64,000 nucleotides of DNA, from assembly GCA_001630475.1 (NCBI GenBank), contig KV419424.1, positions 2,931 through 66,930 on the forward strand, written 5' to 3'. The stretch is from Sistotremastrum niveocremeum HHB9708 (taxonomy: Eukaryota; Basidiomycota; Agaricomycetes; Sistotremastrales; Sistotremastraceae). The position numbers were made by a program, and so were the translations under genes. The first letter of the stretch is position 1; the number at the start of each line of letters is the position of its first letter. Below are positions 48,297 to 61,300 of the stretch, in pieces. The notes under the pieces are model-generated. The model had not been told where the DNA came from and searched no databases. It worked only from the letters and a program-made list of their open reading frames with translations.

Positions 48297-48494
48297 ACTT
48301 AGACTATACAAAGGCGTGAAATAGACTTGCCTTGACGACAATTCGTTACGTAATCGGAATCAAAACACTTGCTCTGTTCTGCTTTACTTGCCCACCCGTT
48401 CCATCACAGCTCTGTTTCCCGTCCTTTCCCCCTATTTTCCTACTAGTACTCTTTTCGCGCAGCGCGCTTTGATTTGCCTCAAAAATAACAGTTC

Positions 48495-49822
48495 ATGTCC
48501 AACATCAGAGCCGTACCTTTGACCTGCAGGTGATCTTCTACTACTTCTTGTTCGCCTTTGTTTCCCAGTCTAAATTGTTTCCAGGTAAGCCCCTCTCGTA
48601 GGTTAAGAAAGCGATCTTGACCAGACTCGCATGCCCTCCCAACAGCGGACACACCAGGTTAGTTTCAATCTTTGTCTGTCACTCGACCTCTAACTCAGTG
48701 TACAGACCTGTTGTACATTTGAATTTCTCTGAGCTTCAAGACGATGGGACCTACCTTTTGATATCAAGTTGTAAAGATGGCAATCCTATGCTCAGGGACT
48801 GGACTGGCGACTGGATAGGAACCTTCATTGGGCACAAAGGGGCTGTCTGGAGTGCCAAACTCTCCAGAGATACATCAAGAGCAGCCACGGGCAGCGCTGA
48901 TTTCACTGCGTATGGTGCATGATTAGGGGCTATGAAATTGCATCTGATCATGTCTATAGAAAAGTGTGGGACACGTACTCAGGAGAGCTTCTGCATTCTT
49001 TCCCTCACAATCACATCGTTCGAACCGTGGCTATTTCCCGAACGTGTTCGCACATTCTCACTGGCGGACAAGAGAAGAAAATTCGTCTATTCGATCTTGC
49101 CCGTCCCGACGCTGATCCCCAATTTCTTGGAGAAGGCAGTAGCACCTCTCATGAAGGGACTGTGAAGAGCGTGTTGTGGGTAGGAGAGTCTGGTAGTGTC
49201 AGTGCTGCTGAAGATGGTCTAATCAAGTAAGCTCCCAGTTTCTTTGGCTCTATCCTCATGCCGATCAACCTTCAGATGGTGGGACCTTCGAACTCGCCAA
49301 CCCACGTCTACGATCAAGTTCGGATCCGCAATCACGTCGCTTGAGATTTGCCCTCAAAAATCTACTTTGACCGTCACCTCTGGCAAGACCGTATCATTCC
49401 TTCCGTCGGTGCCTGGGTCAGGACCCACCCACTCCTTGACATTGTCATACGCGCCATCCTCGGCTTCGCTTCATCCTACGCTAGGAGATCGATTTGTGGC
49501 GGGAAATCTGGGAGATCAATGGGTTCGAGTGCACGGTATGGATGGAACAGAGAGAGATGTTTTGAAAGGGCACCACGGGCCTGTTCACTGCGTTGAGTTC
49601 AGTCCCGATGGAGAGATGTATGCGAGCGGAAGTGGTCAGTCATTTCATCTCTCCGTATGAATTCAATTATCTGACATGCTCTCCTTTCGCAGAGGATGGT
49701 AAGTCCAAGCTCTTCAATCTTCGGCGATGTTTCTCATATTCTTTCGAGGCACGATTCGTCTCTGGCAGACGACACCTGGGAAATCATATGGCTTGTGGCA
49801 GGGGCATACTAATGGTAATTGA
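48495..49822 (+). CDS. STRAP/UNRIP-family WD40 protein
   Basis: Seven-blade WD40 protein related to serine-threonine kinase receptor-associated protein, a partner of the SMN complex and TGF-beta receptors in animals. Exon 1 (48495-48529) encodes [11 protein letters not shown], a 12-base microexon (48646-48657) adds SGHTR, and exon 3 reads [20 protein letters not shown] then [20 protein letters not shown]. Later blocks are [80 protein letters not shown] and [20 protein letters not shown]. The last exon gives [20 protein letters not shown] and GHTNGN. The TCSGHTRPVV N-terminus, recovered only with the microexon, is the STRAP hallmark. Confidence 0.9.
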
Positions 49823-49962
49823 TTATAAGTCTAATGATAGTTTACGAGTGGTCTCTATGTCATGATGAGCTGGCTGGAGGGAATCCTGGTAAAGTTAACG
49901 ATACAAAACATTTGTTATTTTGTTGGCTTGTTGCATGTTGTCTGCCAGTGCTCAAATCCGTC

Positions 49963-51527
49963 ATGCACGAGATCGATTCATACTCCCAGTCCAACGAGAT
50001 GTCGACGAGATCCATGTCGCCCGAGTACAAAAAGGCATTAAAGAACTATCGTCGATCAACGCAGGGAAAGTCGGATAAGGCTGCTTCAGACGACTGGACT
50101 GCCTTTCGCAAGGCCGAGAAGAAGTACAAAGCAAAGTTCCCTCCACCATCACTAGACGACGTGCTTGACCTATCTCTTCTGCTCAAAGCCAATAATCACT
50201 TGGACAACAATGATCTCGTCGGGCGAGCAGATGTCGTTCAGGTCGAAGAAATCCAGTGCGAGAGAAATAAAAGAGCGTTCATCTTGCCAACCATCCCGGG
50301 TTAGTCTTCAACAGCTCGATACGACCATCCAGGCTGATCTATCTCAGTACAGGCTTAGTGCTGCTTCCATCGTTTTTATCGGAGCAGGAGCAACAGGATC
50401 TCGTTCAGACGGCACTGAGCGATGTTGCTCGTCACAGCGAAACAAATCTGCACACCCACTACGATATCCCGCCACGAGGTCTTTGGGACATATATATCGA
50501 TCCTGCTTCATCGAAACAGCTTATACCCCCTAAGGTAGTCACTGAAGAAGCAGACTTTGCGTCCGAGCCTCAGGGTCCCCGACGTTTGGTCGATAATCCA
50601 CCAGTGAACGTTACCAATCTCGCTATCATCAACTCTGTGTCAAAAGCTCCTGCACCTCCTTCTCCAGGAACCTCTCCTTCCACCGCATCAGAACTATTGG
50701 AGAGGCTGCGTTGGGCCAATCTTGGATATTTCTATCACTGGGGCACGAAATCTTACGACCTGCGCAAAACCTTGATCCCGATTCCTGAGCGCATTCAATC
50801 CACATGCAAAAATGTTGTTCGAAGTATCGGCTGGCATGCTGTGTGGTGGAATAATGACCAGATCCCCGGCTGGGACAACGAGACTCCAGATTGGCAAGAT
50901 TGGAAAAGAACGTATCGTAAGAACGACATCATGCCCTGTACAGATGACATCTCGAGGCTGAGATAAATCCCCAGAACCTGATGCTGGGATTGTGAACTTC
51001 TATCAATCGAAGGTTTGATCACCTATAGCGTTTCCAAATTTATAGCTGACCTAGCGAAGGATACTCTCATGGGTCATGTCGATCGGTCAGAAGTCTCATG
51101 CACGACACCACTGGTCTCGATATCGTGAGCCTCGCTCTGACTGCTTATGTGCTTTATTCATGTCCCGTGTGCAGAATCGGGAATAGTGCGATCTTCCTGA
51201 TCGGAGGTCAGACAAGGGACGTTGAGCCCTTGCCTATACTTCTGAGGTCTGGTGATGTCATTGTCATGTCCGGCCCATTCTGTAGACGAGCATATCATGG
51301 TCAGAGCATTTTGAGTCGACTTGATTACAGACCCAGATAACAACTTAATTGCAGGCATCCCAAAAATCCTTCCGAACACCTCGCCTTCAAAGCTTTTTAC
51401 TGACTCGAAAGACAATGAGTCATCGGCGTACAGATCGTACTTGCAGTCAACTAGAATCAACATCAATGTGCGACAAGTTTTTCCACGCGGTTATCAATTC
51501 GCGGATATAGGATTGGAGGGAAGCTAG
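49963..51527 (+). CDS. AlkB homologue 1 (Fe(II)/2-oxoglutarate dioxygenase)
   Basis: Nucleic-acid demethylase of the ALKBH1 type; relatives act on tRNA (m1A, f5C at the wobble base) or on DNA 6mA. The N-terminal part includes SPEYKKALKNYRRSTQGKSD and, after introns, LLPSFLSEQEQQDLVQTALS. The core carries WANLGYFYHWGTKSYDLRKT, then GIVNFYQSKDTLMGHVDRSE with the iron-binding HxD, GNSAIFLIGGQTRDVEPLPI, LRSGDVIVMSGPCRRAYHG with the distal His, and RININVRQV, the R-x5-R that binds 2-oxoglutarate. All key residues are present, so an active enzyme is expected. A second in-frame ATG (MSTRSM) 12 codons downstream is an alternative start. About 390 residues. Confidence 0.88.
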
Positions 51528-51661
51528 AGGCATAAATATCATCGACCTACTACCAGAGTATATACACTTGTAATATATGACACATGGATACATGAAACCA
51601 ACGACCCCATCGAAACCCAAGATATGGAATATATCGATCCAAGAAAAGAGTGAATACAGAT

Positions 51662-53325
51662 TTACTTTCGCCACGGTGGACAAAGCATGACTGTATCTTG
51701 TTTATTCGTATGACCCAGCGTAATTATCCCCTTCTCAGCCGCTTTACTTGCATAACGCCGCCAATCCCGAAATCCATGTTTCGTATAGATTTCCGGATCA
51801 TTCTTCAAGAGGAGGATATTTACAGTGGATCTTTCCGGGTTGCTGTTGTTGGAAGCGATTAGAATGTTTAGGATGTCCACCAGTGGCTGAAACTCCCGTG
51901 GTGCCTTGAGGGCCAGAGGAAGAAGCTCGATCCATTCGCGACCTGGGCATTTTGGTACGTCTCCAATTTTCACCAATCCGGCCTTAGCAGCCTTCTCGGC
52001 ATATTGGGTAAAACCAGATACACCATGTTGCTCATAGAAGAATTTATTGCTCGCCAGTAAGGCAGACGCAACAAAAGATCTTAAAGGTTGACGGAGCCCA
52101 TCGATTTGACAAAGCCTTAGCACGGCGACTAAGGGCTCAAAAGCTGATAGGTCAGGAGGTGGGCTGGCTTCAGGCTCGGGGGACTGATCTCGTCCAACAG
52201 CTGACGTGGGAGGTTCCACAGTGGACGGGATCGCATCTCCTAGAGAGTCACCCCAAGGGCCAGAATGTTCTGTAGAAACGTTGAAACAGTCAGGGGTAAC
52301 GGAGCGCCCCTCTGATGCAGTCTCAGCATCTTCAGAGGAGGAGGCAGGCAGAGTTCTTCCAGACAGGCTAGTATCGGCGAAATCCTCCTCCTGCGTGCTA
52401 CTGACTTCAGACGGCTTGTCGAGGACCGGTAAGAATCCCGGATCCGTTTCGATAATTGGTTGTTGTTCGAATACGGCTTCATTGTCCGCTGAGGCTGCCA
52501 GTGCGGCTGAGGACGAAGTGGGTGGACAGGGAAAAGCATTTACGACCGCGCTGTTGCCCTGTATACTCGGAGCAGACATGCGACGTATGTGCTTGGGCTC
52601 TTGAGACCGCGATGCCATCGGTTTGACAAGGGTAGCAGCACTCGGCTTGTTACTCCGCCACGACTCGAGGGAATCTGGCGGACGAGCATTAGAATATGAG
52701 GTGGTCTCAATATTCTTAATGCGTTGAATATCCTGGCGCTCGAATTGTCGCTCGGAAGGATATGTAGAGTGAAAGTGTCTTGATATAATCGAATCCCACA
52801 GAATTACCCGAGAGGCTTGGTTAAGCAGACTCTCGTGGGCATTCGATGGAACAACGACCACCACCTTGTGTCTCCTAAGTCTCAGGACGGATATTGGGTA
52901 AACAAAATCTCTATCCCCAGAGATCAATATAATGGTGCAGGTGGGATTCTCCAGTGCATGTATTAGCATGTCCACTGTTAGGGGTAAGTCCTATCAGCAA
53001 GACGTACGAGTGGCACTTTACCTATGAGCATATTGTCTGCGACCTCCTTCCCACCATTGTGAGGACAATCGACCAGGGTCACGCCAGACGATTGAAGTTC
53101 TGAGCGCAACATTGTGACCCTGGGAGTGACTGAGAGCTCTGAATATGCCTTCAAGACCGATATTGGACCAAAGGCTTCGGTGGCATCGCGGAGCCTTGCG
53201 ACTACATCGAACCCATTAGCACCTGACGCTGGTCGGCAATTCTAAACAAAGTCGGTCCATGAATCGCTGTGAACGGTGATGGCACCTACTTCAAGATCCC
53301 AGAATATTGCGGCCGCACTGCCCAT
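51662..53325 (-). CDS. NYN-domain protein with C-terminal LOTUS-like repeats
   Basis: Predicted RNase/RNA-binding protein resembling MARF1/limkain. The N-terminal NYN (PIN-like) domain starts MGSAAAIFWDLENCRPASGA, where the aspartate of FWDLENC is the first catalytic acidic residue, continues GVTLVDCPHNGGKEVADNML and MLIHALENPTCTIILISGDR, then DFVYPISVLRLRRHKVVVVV; the SGDRDF acidic pair completes the site. A long Ser/Pro-rich linker follows, then two OST-HTH/LOTUS-like units: FEPLVAVLRLCQIDGLRQPL to GFTQYAEKAAKAGLVKIGDV, and FQPLVDILNILIASNNSNPE to DWRRYASKAAEKGIITLGHT. Introns near 53242-53289 and 52980-53022. It is head-to-head with MAP1, only 54 bases away. Assignment is by domain order. 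Confidence 0.82.
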
Positions 53326-53379
53326 CTGCGCATTGTCCAAGAGAGAAGAGACGCCCGTGTTTACCTGAGCGTTGCCGCC
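53326..53379. promoter_or_regulatory. 54-base divergent promoter, NYN-LOTUS / MAP1
   Basis: The two start codons are 54 bases apart, the tightest head-to-head spacing in the window. There is no TATA box. Leaders must be very short, or each promoter must reach into the neighbouring coding region. Confidence 0.5.
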
Positions 53380-55119
53380 ATGTCCACTTCATCCGCCACC
53401 GCCTGCCAAAGCACAGAATGTCCAAATGGGAACCCGCCTTCCCATCTTGAGTGTCCTACTTGTAACAAGTTTTGTTGTTTATGTCTCAACCATTTGCTTT
53501 CACCAATCGTTTCTCCAACAGGCTCGGCATTAAAGGCTCTTTCTTCTGTTCTCAGGAGTGTTTCAAAGGCAGCTGTAAGTACATCTAATGATCATATAAA
53601 TGTATCTCTGAATGTATCCTCTTCAGGGGTAAAACATTTCTTGAGAGCCATCGTACCTTGCTGATGGAGATATACAGAAAGTGCACAAGGCTGTGCATAA
53701 TCTAGTGCAAGCAAGCAATCAAGGAGATTCCGGTAGGACTGTAACTCATAAGGTGACGCTTGGTCTTACATTGATTTATAGGATCATATAATCCGTTCCC
53801 TAATTACCCGTACACTGGAACACTGCGCCCTGTTTACCCTCTGTCACCTAAGCGACTTGTGCCAGCGCACATTCCTCGCCCTGATTATGCAGACTCACCT
53901 GCAGGTGTATCCCTGTCTCAACTCCCCGTGTATATCTTTCTGACATGATACTTTAGGAACTCCTACCTCTGAACTTCGTAGATTGGGCCATAGCCCTCGG
54001 ATATTGTCTGTGGAAGAGCAAGAAAAGATGCGGACTGTATGCAGGGTGCGTTTCGTCCACCGTCTCTGTCATTGATCTTACCAGTTTGTCATCAGCTGGG
54101 GAGGGAGATTCTTGACATTGCAGCTTCCCATGTAAAGCCCGGTATAACAACCGATGAAATTGACGAAATCGTGCATAATGCGACGATTGAACGAAACGCA
54201 TACCCTTCACCCCTCAACTATAGGAAATTTCCCAAATCAGTTTGCACGTAAGTATTCTGTCTCATTGTTTTTCCCACCCTACATTGTCCTTCATAGATCT
54301 GTGAATGAAGTCATCTGCCACGGGATTCCGGACGGCCGCAAGCTCAAGGACGGCGATATAATCAATATCGGTATGTATCTCGACTTTTGAGCCCCTCTCA
54401 TGGTCATGACACACCACTCAAGACGTCAGTCTTTATTTTGATGGTCACCACGGTGATCTCAATGCGACATATCCTGTGGGTACTATCGACGAAGAATCGA
54501 AAAAACTACTTCGGGTCACTCGGGAATCTCTTGACGAGGCCATCAAAATGTGCAAACCTGGTGCTTTATTCCGCGACATCGGCAAAGTAATGTATGTTTA
54601 CACTTGCTGCAACCCTTCGAAACTCTTCACTAAGTACTCACGATCTCTTAGAGAACCTGTAGCGCGCCAGGGCGGATGCTCTGTAGTGCGCACATATACG
54701 GGACATGGAATCAATGATCTTTTCCATTGCAGCCCGAATATTCCGCACTACGCCAAGAATAAGGCGGTTGGAACTATGAGAGCTGGCATGGTCAGTCTTT
54801 CCGATCTGTGCTCTTTGTCCACAATCTGATATATCTTTAGGTATTTACAATTGAACCTGTTTGTAGATACATTTGGGATGCTACATTCAGGTCTGACATA
54901 ATCTCCAGATGATCAACCTGGGAAGCTCCTGGAGTGACGAACACTGGCCTGATAACTGGACGGCCGTGACGAGCGATGGAAAGAGGAGTGCTCAATTTGA
55001 AGAAACACTCTTGTCAGTGCGAGCTTCCTTTCCATTGAACAGTGATATTGACTTCGTTTAGGGTTACCGAAACGGGAGTCGAGGTTCTGACAGCAGGTGA
55101 GAAGCAAGATTTCAGCTAG
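53380..55119 (+). CDS. MAP1: Methionine aminopeptidase 1
   Basis: Type I eukaryotic methionine aminopeptidase that removes the initiator Met of nascent proteins at the ribosome. The N-terminal zinc-binding region is [20 protein letters not shown] with ECPTCNK and, after an intron, [13 protein letters not shown]. The catalytic core reads [40 protein letters not shown] and [20 protein letters not shown]. Metal ligands are visible in [12 protein letters not shown] (two Asp), the His of [10 protein letters not shown], the Glu of FTIEPMI and the Glu of QFEETLLVTE. It ends [13 protein letters not shown]. About ten introns of roughly 50 bases. Full-length family member of about 390 residues. Confidence 0.93.
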
Positions 55120-55205
55120 TGATAGCAGATGATTGGAGGAAGGAGAGCGATGGATTTATGGAGGAAGCTAATTGACAAATTCGCGCTGTGACACGGTACA
55201 CATTG

Positions 55206-58163
55206 CTATGAATCATTTTCCGACGGCGACAAATTTGTTTCTCGACGCCTGAGAGAGTTTTCCCGGTTAATGTCCTCTGTGGCATCTCTGAATGACTCGG
55301 CGCGATCCAGCTCTTTGATTCGTTCGACAGGAACGCCATCGCTCAATGAGGATTTTCGCTGCCGCGGAGAGAGCCTTGGCGAGTGGTCTTCCAGCCCAAC
55401 ATCGCCGTAGGATATATGGCCGGTGTTTGACGTCGACGACGCTCTACTGCGATATACGGAAGAAATCTGACTTGAAACTGTACTGGAGCGTGGTCGTTCA
55501 TATGTTGGACTAGAAAGGGTAGGGATTCTGTTGTCACTGGTCATTCTGAGCTGTTGGAGATCAGCATACGAGCTGCGTGCACTTTTCGATTTGCTGGTCG
55601 CGGGCGATGGTCCTTGATATGTGCCCAGATAGCCAAGAACGTTATCGTAGTCTCCTCCATCTTCGTCATCGGAGCCGTCAGGAGACACCTGTCCGCTCGC
55701 AGCCTCGCTCTTTGAGTCGGCCCAAACACTGGTGCCCCTACGGGCGCTCTTACTCCATCCAAAGAGCCGTTCATCCAACCAAGTCTACATTCAGTCAGTC
55801 TCGAACAATTATAACGGCGCAAAAATCGGATTCACCATCGGATGTACGAGCAGATTGCCTTGGGCATCGACGGCACCAGTGCTTGTCTTCCGACGCCATA
55901 GGCCCGTACTACTTCCGGACGGCGGAACGCTAGCAGACGGTGTATGTATACGCCACTGACAGATAGTTTAGAGTCAACAATGCTCTCAACTTTTCGGCCC
56001 ACGTACCTCATCGAAATCCTCATACAACTGGGGTCCGAATTCATTGATCACCTCTGCAAGTTCGTTCGACAGGTTCTTACGCATTGCTTTTAATCGATCC
56101 AGATGCTTCTGTTGTCCAGGGATTACGGAAACAATAAGTGGCCGGAGAGATCTAGCGAGAATCAGTCAGGGCGGTCGTCAACGTCCAACGAGATAACACT
56201 GTACTTTAGAACATCCATGCCCGCTTCCCCAAATTTCAAAGCAGCAAATCCAATGCAAGGCAATGCGATCATGACGGCTACTGGTGTCAAAATCAGCCAG
56301 AACAACGGAGCATTGGCTTTGACGGCTACGATCGTGGCGAGAAATGCGTAGAAGCCGTACAAAATGGGCGTAACGCCCAGGGAAACAAGGACCTTCCATG
56401 TTGCGAGGACATCCCTTCCAGCAATTTTTACAGTTGAAGCAGCGAGGGCCTCTACTCAAAAAATAATCAGAATGAACGATCGAATATAACAATGGAAAGG
56501 TGATGACGTGCCTTTCGCCTTTTGTCTGGAAATTATAGACGCCAATAAGAATATCGGGCCATTCAAAACTACACCTGGTAACGCCAAGATAGACCAGGCA
56601 AGAAGGAGTCCAACACGATACAGCAAAAGGCCAAGAATTTTCCATGTCGCCTTACTGGCCACCGGAACCTATAAATATTCAGTCAGATGTGGTATCAATA
56701 GAAAGTCGATGTATGAGACCTGGTGATCACGAAGACCCAGATCGCGAACCATGCGATTGTACTTGGTGACGTTTGCTCGTAAAGCCTTTATACGCGGTTC
56801 ATCTTTGAAATGTTCGTATCCTTCCATAAACCGTTTGTTCAATTCAACCACCTGACCCAGCGTCAAATGTTGCCCAGGCGTTTTATATAGTCTTCGAGCA
56901 GCCTGGATGACCTACAGCTAGCATTAGTCTTCATCTGTTCTGCAGAGAGGTGCGAATGTCCCAATACCATTAGTGTGTCGTAATCTGGGGTTCGTAAAGT
57001 AACCGTCTTGAGTCCGTCGTAAATGAGATCCAATAGCTTGCCACACGCTTCACGTTTCTTGACGCCGCCAGACGCGAACATGGTCACAAGTTCAGGAGGG
57101 ATATCCATCGCATGGCCAAATTCCACTACCGCTCGAGACCGAAAACGATGAGGATGGAAGTATGACAAGCCCACAGGCAAGATTTTAACTTGAAGATTGG
57201 GGTCGTTCGCCATTGCGCCTAGAGCCATGATAGTGACGCCTGCCTTCAAGGGCAGTAAATCAGTTCTGTCGTGACTGCCACCTGGGAGCCTTCTGTAAGT
57301 ATGAAATGAGGCTTCCCGGGATTGCGAGGTTCACCTTCAGGAAATATGCCGATACATCCACCCTCAGTCAGGCACTGGTATACATGTCGATACATCTCCC
57401 GTTGATCAACATAGGGTAAGATCTTATAATCCAGACCTTCGACACCCGTCTGACGTATTTCTGCCACTTTCTCTCGTATTCGACTTGTCCCTTTTCCACT
57501 TTCACCTCCAAATTCTTTCTTGACTCGAACTTCTGTGTCAGAGATCACTTCGAGGACTTCGGCAAGGGCAGAGTTGACAGTCTTTGGTAACAAGATCTGC
57601 TTCTTAGGTGCCAATTCTGAGAGGAATTGAGTGCCACTGCCGCGGAGAATGCATGGATCTTCATCTGCGAGCCAAACTACACCCTTGCCAGGTTTGGCAT
57701 CATCAGCCGCCCGCGCAACTGGTACTGTCGAAGACTTGAGATTCAGGCAAAGACGATGAACAGAAACTCATACTGCTGCCCATAAGACTGATGAAAGTTC
57801 CAACAGATTTCCTCTTCAAGCTCTTTGCAGCTACCAGGCAACGCACGCGACGGCGGGTTTCACGAAATGTTTCAGACATCAGAAGAAGAGGATCTAGGAA
57901 CTAGACACGCGATCAGATGATGTCGTGCTCGCAAAGAGAGTAATAAAGACTGACTTGGTTATGATGTGGTGCTGCAACTAAAATGAGAGCTCCTTGACGA
58001 GGCAGGTTATATGCACCGCGGGGTCGTATTTCTCGAAAGAAGATGTTTATGATCACTCTGGCACAGCTTAGCAGCGACGAGGAAGATGGGTCCGTATGCA
58101 GTACCTCCAGAACATTAGCATAATATCGTAAACAGACTCCTGCATCGCGTTCATGCCGTTCAT
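55206..58163 (-). CDS. Glycerol-3-phosphate/DHAP acyltransferase (SCT1/GPT2 type)
   Basis: ER membrane enzyme for the first acylation step of phospholipid and triacylglycerol synthesis. Starts MNGMNAMQESVYDIMLMFW, followed by the family block REIRPRGAYNLPRQGALILV and AAPHHNQFLDPLLLMSETFR, where HNQFLD is the catalytic HX4D assembled across an intron. The EGxx motif lies in GCIGIFPEGGSHDRTDLLPL, followed by KAGVTIMALGAMANDPNLQV and KILPVGLSYFHPHRFRSRAV. C-terminal membrane helices include LLLYRVGLLLAWSILALPGV and ILYGFYAFLATIVAVKANAP. A Ser-rich phosphorylatable tail ends with ESFRDATEDINRENSLRRRE. The long disordered tail is common in fungal Gat enzymes. Many introns; the start is the first of three in-frame Met codons. 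Confidence 0.9.
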
Positions 58164-58368
58164 GACGAGTGCAGGAATTCGGATGGGGAGGCAGGTGTTC
58201 ACCTAGTCCGTTAACGCCGAGCTCTCTGTATAAATACTGTAGGACACCTGGCACCTGACCGCAGTTCACTCAAACGAGAATGAATTGCCACGACTGTGAT
58301 ATAACGAGGGATGGTATTATACAATGTGCAAGTGATGAAACATGGTACAATGAGGATGCAAATCGGGA

Positions 58369-61300
58369 CTAGGGGGTAGTAGTCTTTGTATGCCCATTGC
58401 TCGAGGCCTCCGTCGCCGACCCTAAAGACGACCGTCCATTGCCAGAGCGATATTGGAAGATGTCGTGCAATCTCGAGAGCTTTTCGGAATCGCCTGGAAT
58501 CGCATCTATGGTAGTAGAAACACGGGGAGAAGAAGCCACCCTTGAAGATGTTGGTGATGTTGGGACGGAATCGCGACGAACAGCTTCTAGCCCTGTGTAC
58601 GCATGAATACAATGAAATTTGGCAAGAAAATTCGGCTTACGAGACAGTGTATCAGCAACTGCAGCCTGTCTTTCTTCGTCCTCTGCGGCTCGAGTTGCAA
58701 GCGCACGAGAGAGATACTTGCGGAACGCGGGTCCGGTAGCTTCCAGCATCTTATCGACCTTCGGTTTCTTATGCGGGTAGCTTTTCAAGAAGTGATGTAG
58801 CTCTGTGATGCCTTCCTTGTGAAGGGCGCCTGTGGTCTCGCTGGATATATGGTCGATGATAGTGATGAGCTGCGCGTCCGGGTCCGGCTCTTCGATGACG
58901 GTTCCGTGTCCATGTCCATTGAATGACGACAGGCTATCAGTTGTTCGTCGACTTTGTGAAGAATTGCGACGGTGATTGGCTGATGAAGTTCCAATAGAGG
59001 ACGTTGGGCGGGATGTTTCAACTTGTCCATTATTCGGAGGGGCATCGGGTGATGGACCAGCAGAAGGGCTGATGAGTGGAGGAGATACGCCATTGGAAGG
59101 ACCCGCCTCCAGGCGAGATGCGGAATTAAGGATGCGATAAACATAGGGATATACTATAGTAGCTGATGGGTCCTCAAAGGCCTGGGCCAAATGGTCATAT
59201 ATTTCGTCGCCATATTTCCCTAAGGAGTCGACTGAGAAACATAGTGAAGCATAATGGATCATAAGAACATACCGACGATGTGCTGAATAACGACCTTGAT
59301 CGTTCGTAGAGGCATGTCTCCGCAAGGCACTTTGTTTGTAGCTCGTGCGCGCCAGTCGTTCGGTGGGATAGATTGGAGGAATTTCTCCACGGCAGGAAAC
59401 ATTTCGGTGGCATTAAGCGTACCCTTCTCGAGGTCCATGGGAATATTTCGAGCAAGCTTCCAAATACATTTCAGGACCAGCTCTGCAATCTTGGCCTCTT
59501 TTGATTCTGCCGATGTATGATTATGAGCGAAGGGTTTTACGATTTGAAGCAATAGGTTGAACAAAGCTCTAGCGATACAAAATAAGTAGCAAATTTCGAG
59601 AGGACGTTTTAAACTCACCGGAAGACTGAGATCCTTCTGCAGGTGGCAAACAGGCGTAGGAGGATCATGTTTACAAAACGAGACAAGTCTTTGACTTTCG
59701 GATCGGCACATTCGTCCGTCTGCAGTAGACGCGTCGTAAGCTCTTCCAAAAGAGACGTAAGAATCTCCACTGTTAAAGACTCTGCGAGGATAGTGTGATC
59801 GAAGAAGGAGTTAAGGGTCTGAATAATGTGTTTCGCCAAGCGGTAGTTTGCAGGTTGTGAGACTTCTTCTATATGCGTAAAAACGTGTGACATTTGAACC
59901 GCGATGCTCTCCACTAGGCCCTCCGTATGCTCGGCAAGTTCTAGGAATGACCGGGTAGTGGGCTCGTCCTGTGGCGAGCTCTCTAAGATTTTCTGGATTT
60001 TCTTTAGGGCATCAACGCTTTTAGAAGGGTCGTTATTGAGGATACTTGAAATAAGGACTCCAATATTATCTGAAGATGCGTCCTGGCTTTCTTGCCTCGT
60101 TGAGTAGGGTGCTTCTGAAGCCAATGGTGAATTGTTCGTTCGGGCAGTGTGTGAAGCGCCATTTAATGGCCTAAGGACGCGAGAAGGCATTTCAAGATCT
60201 CCACCCTCCGAAACGGCAGGCTCTTGCGCATGAACAGGCTCTTCAGGTAGAGAGGTGGGATGTACTGGAAGGAAAGACTTCGGTCGAGGTAGTCCGCCAG
60301 TTGCTCCTAGACTGGAAAGGGGTCGAGATCGAGATGCATCCTTCACGGGAAGGCCAGTTTTTCCCTCACGGGGAGCTCGGATTGAAGGGGAGGCGGCGCG
60401 AGGCAAACGGGCCGGCGAATCGGGGCGGTCTGAAAACCGACTGGCAATACTTGCTGGAGAGGCAGGGCGGGGAAGATTTCCTGCACCCAACTTGCTCGGC
60501 GAGGCAGGTCTTATTCGGCTTTGTGTTATGCGAGTTATCTGTGAGGGCACCGGGATTTCTGCCTTTTCGACATTGCTATTGGAAGGACCAGCGACTCGAC
60601 GAAGTCTCTCTTCCAGTTGACCTTTATCCTTGGGAGACAGTGGACCCGTCAGGGACCAAATTTGCTCTCCAACGAGCGGATATGCCTCACTACAACGATG
60701 AGTTTCAAAACAGAGGCTCCAAATAATCATTTACCTGAACACATTCAGCGCAGATTTTCTGACTTGGGCGTCCTTGTCTGCGATCATAGACGCAATCACG
60801 GGAAAGGCCTTCGCTGGGTCACAGGCATCGATACCAGAACGCTTAAGAATACCTGCCAGTTCGTCAAGAGCGCCTTGCCTAGCCTTGGCCACTTTAGATC
60901 GTAACCCATGTTCTAGAAGCAAAGCAAAGAGACGACTGTATGCGTATATCTTGGGCAGTGCTTGTATGAGCTGTTGAACCCGTATACGAACAGATTCGCG
61001 GGCGTCTCCAAGCTGAAGACATATTCAGTATCGTCGACCTTGCTTGGCGATGAGATGAAAAAATACCTTATAAATAACAGTTGGGATGAAGCATAAAGCT
61101 TCCGCGTCCGTTATTTGATATTCAACGCGTCGCAGAAATGACACGACACTGTCAAGAACGTCCAAACACCTCGAGATAAGATTAGGCTGGGGTTCATGAA
61201 CGCGCAGCGATGCATATTTTAGAGGGAGGTCTGAATGTGCAAGCAGAACTTCGCGAACTCCCTCAGCCTCAGTTTCATCACCGTCGACTATATCATGAGA

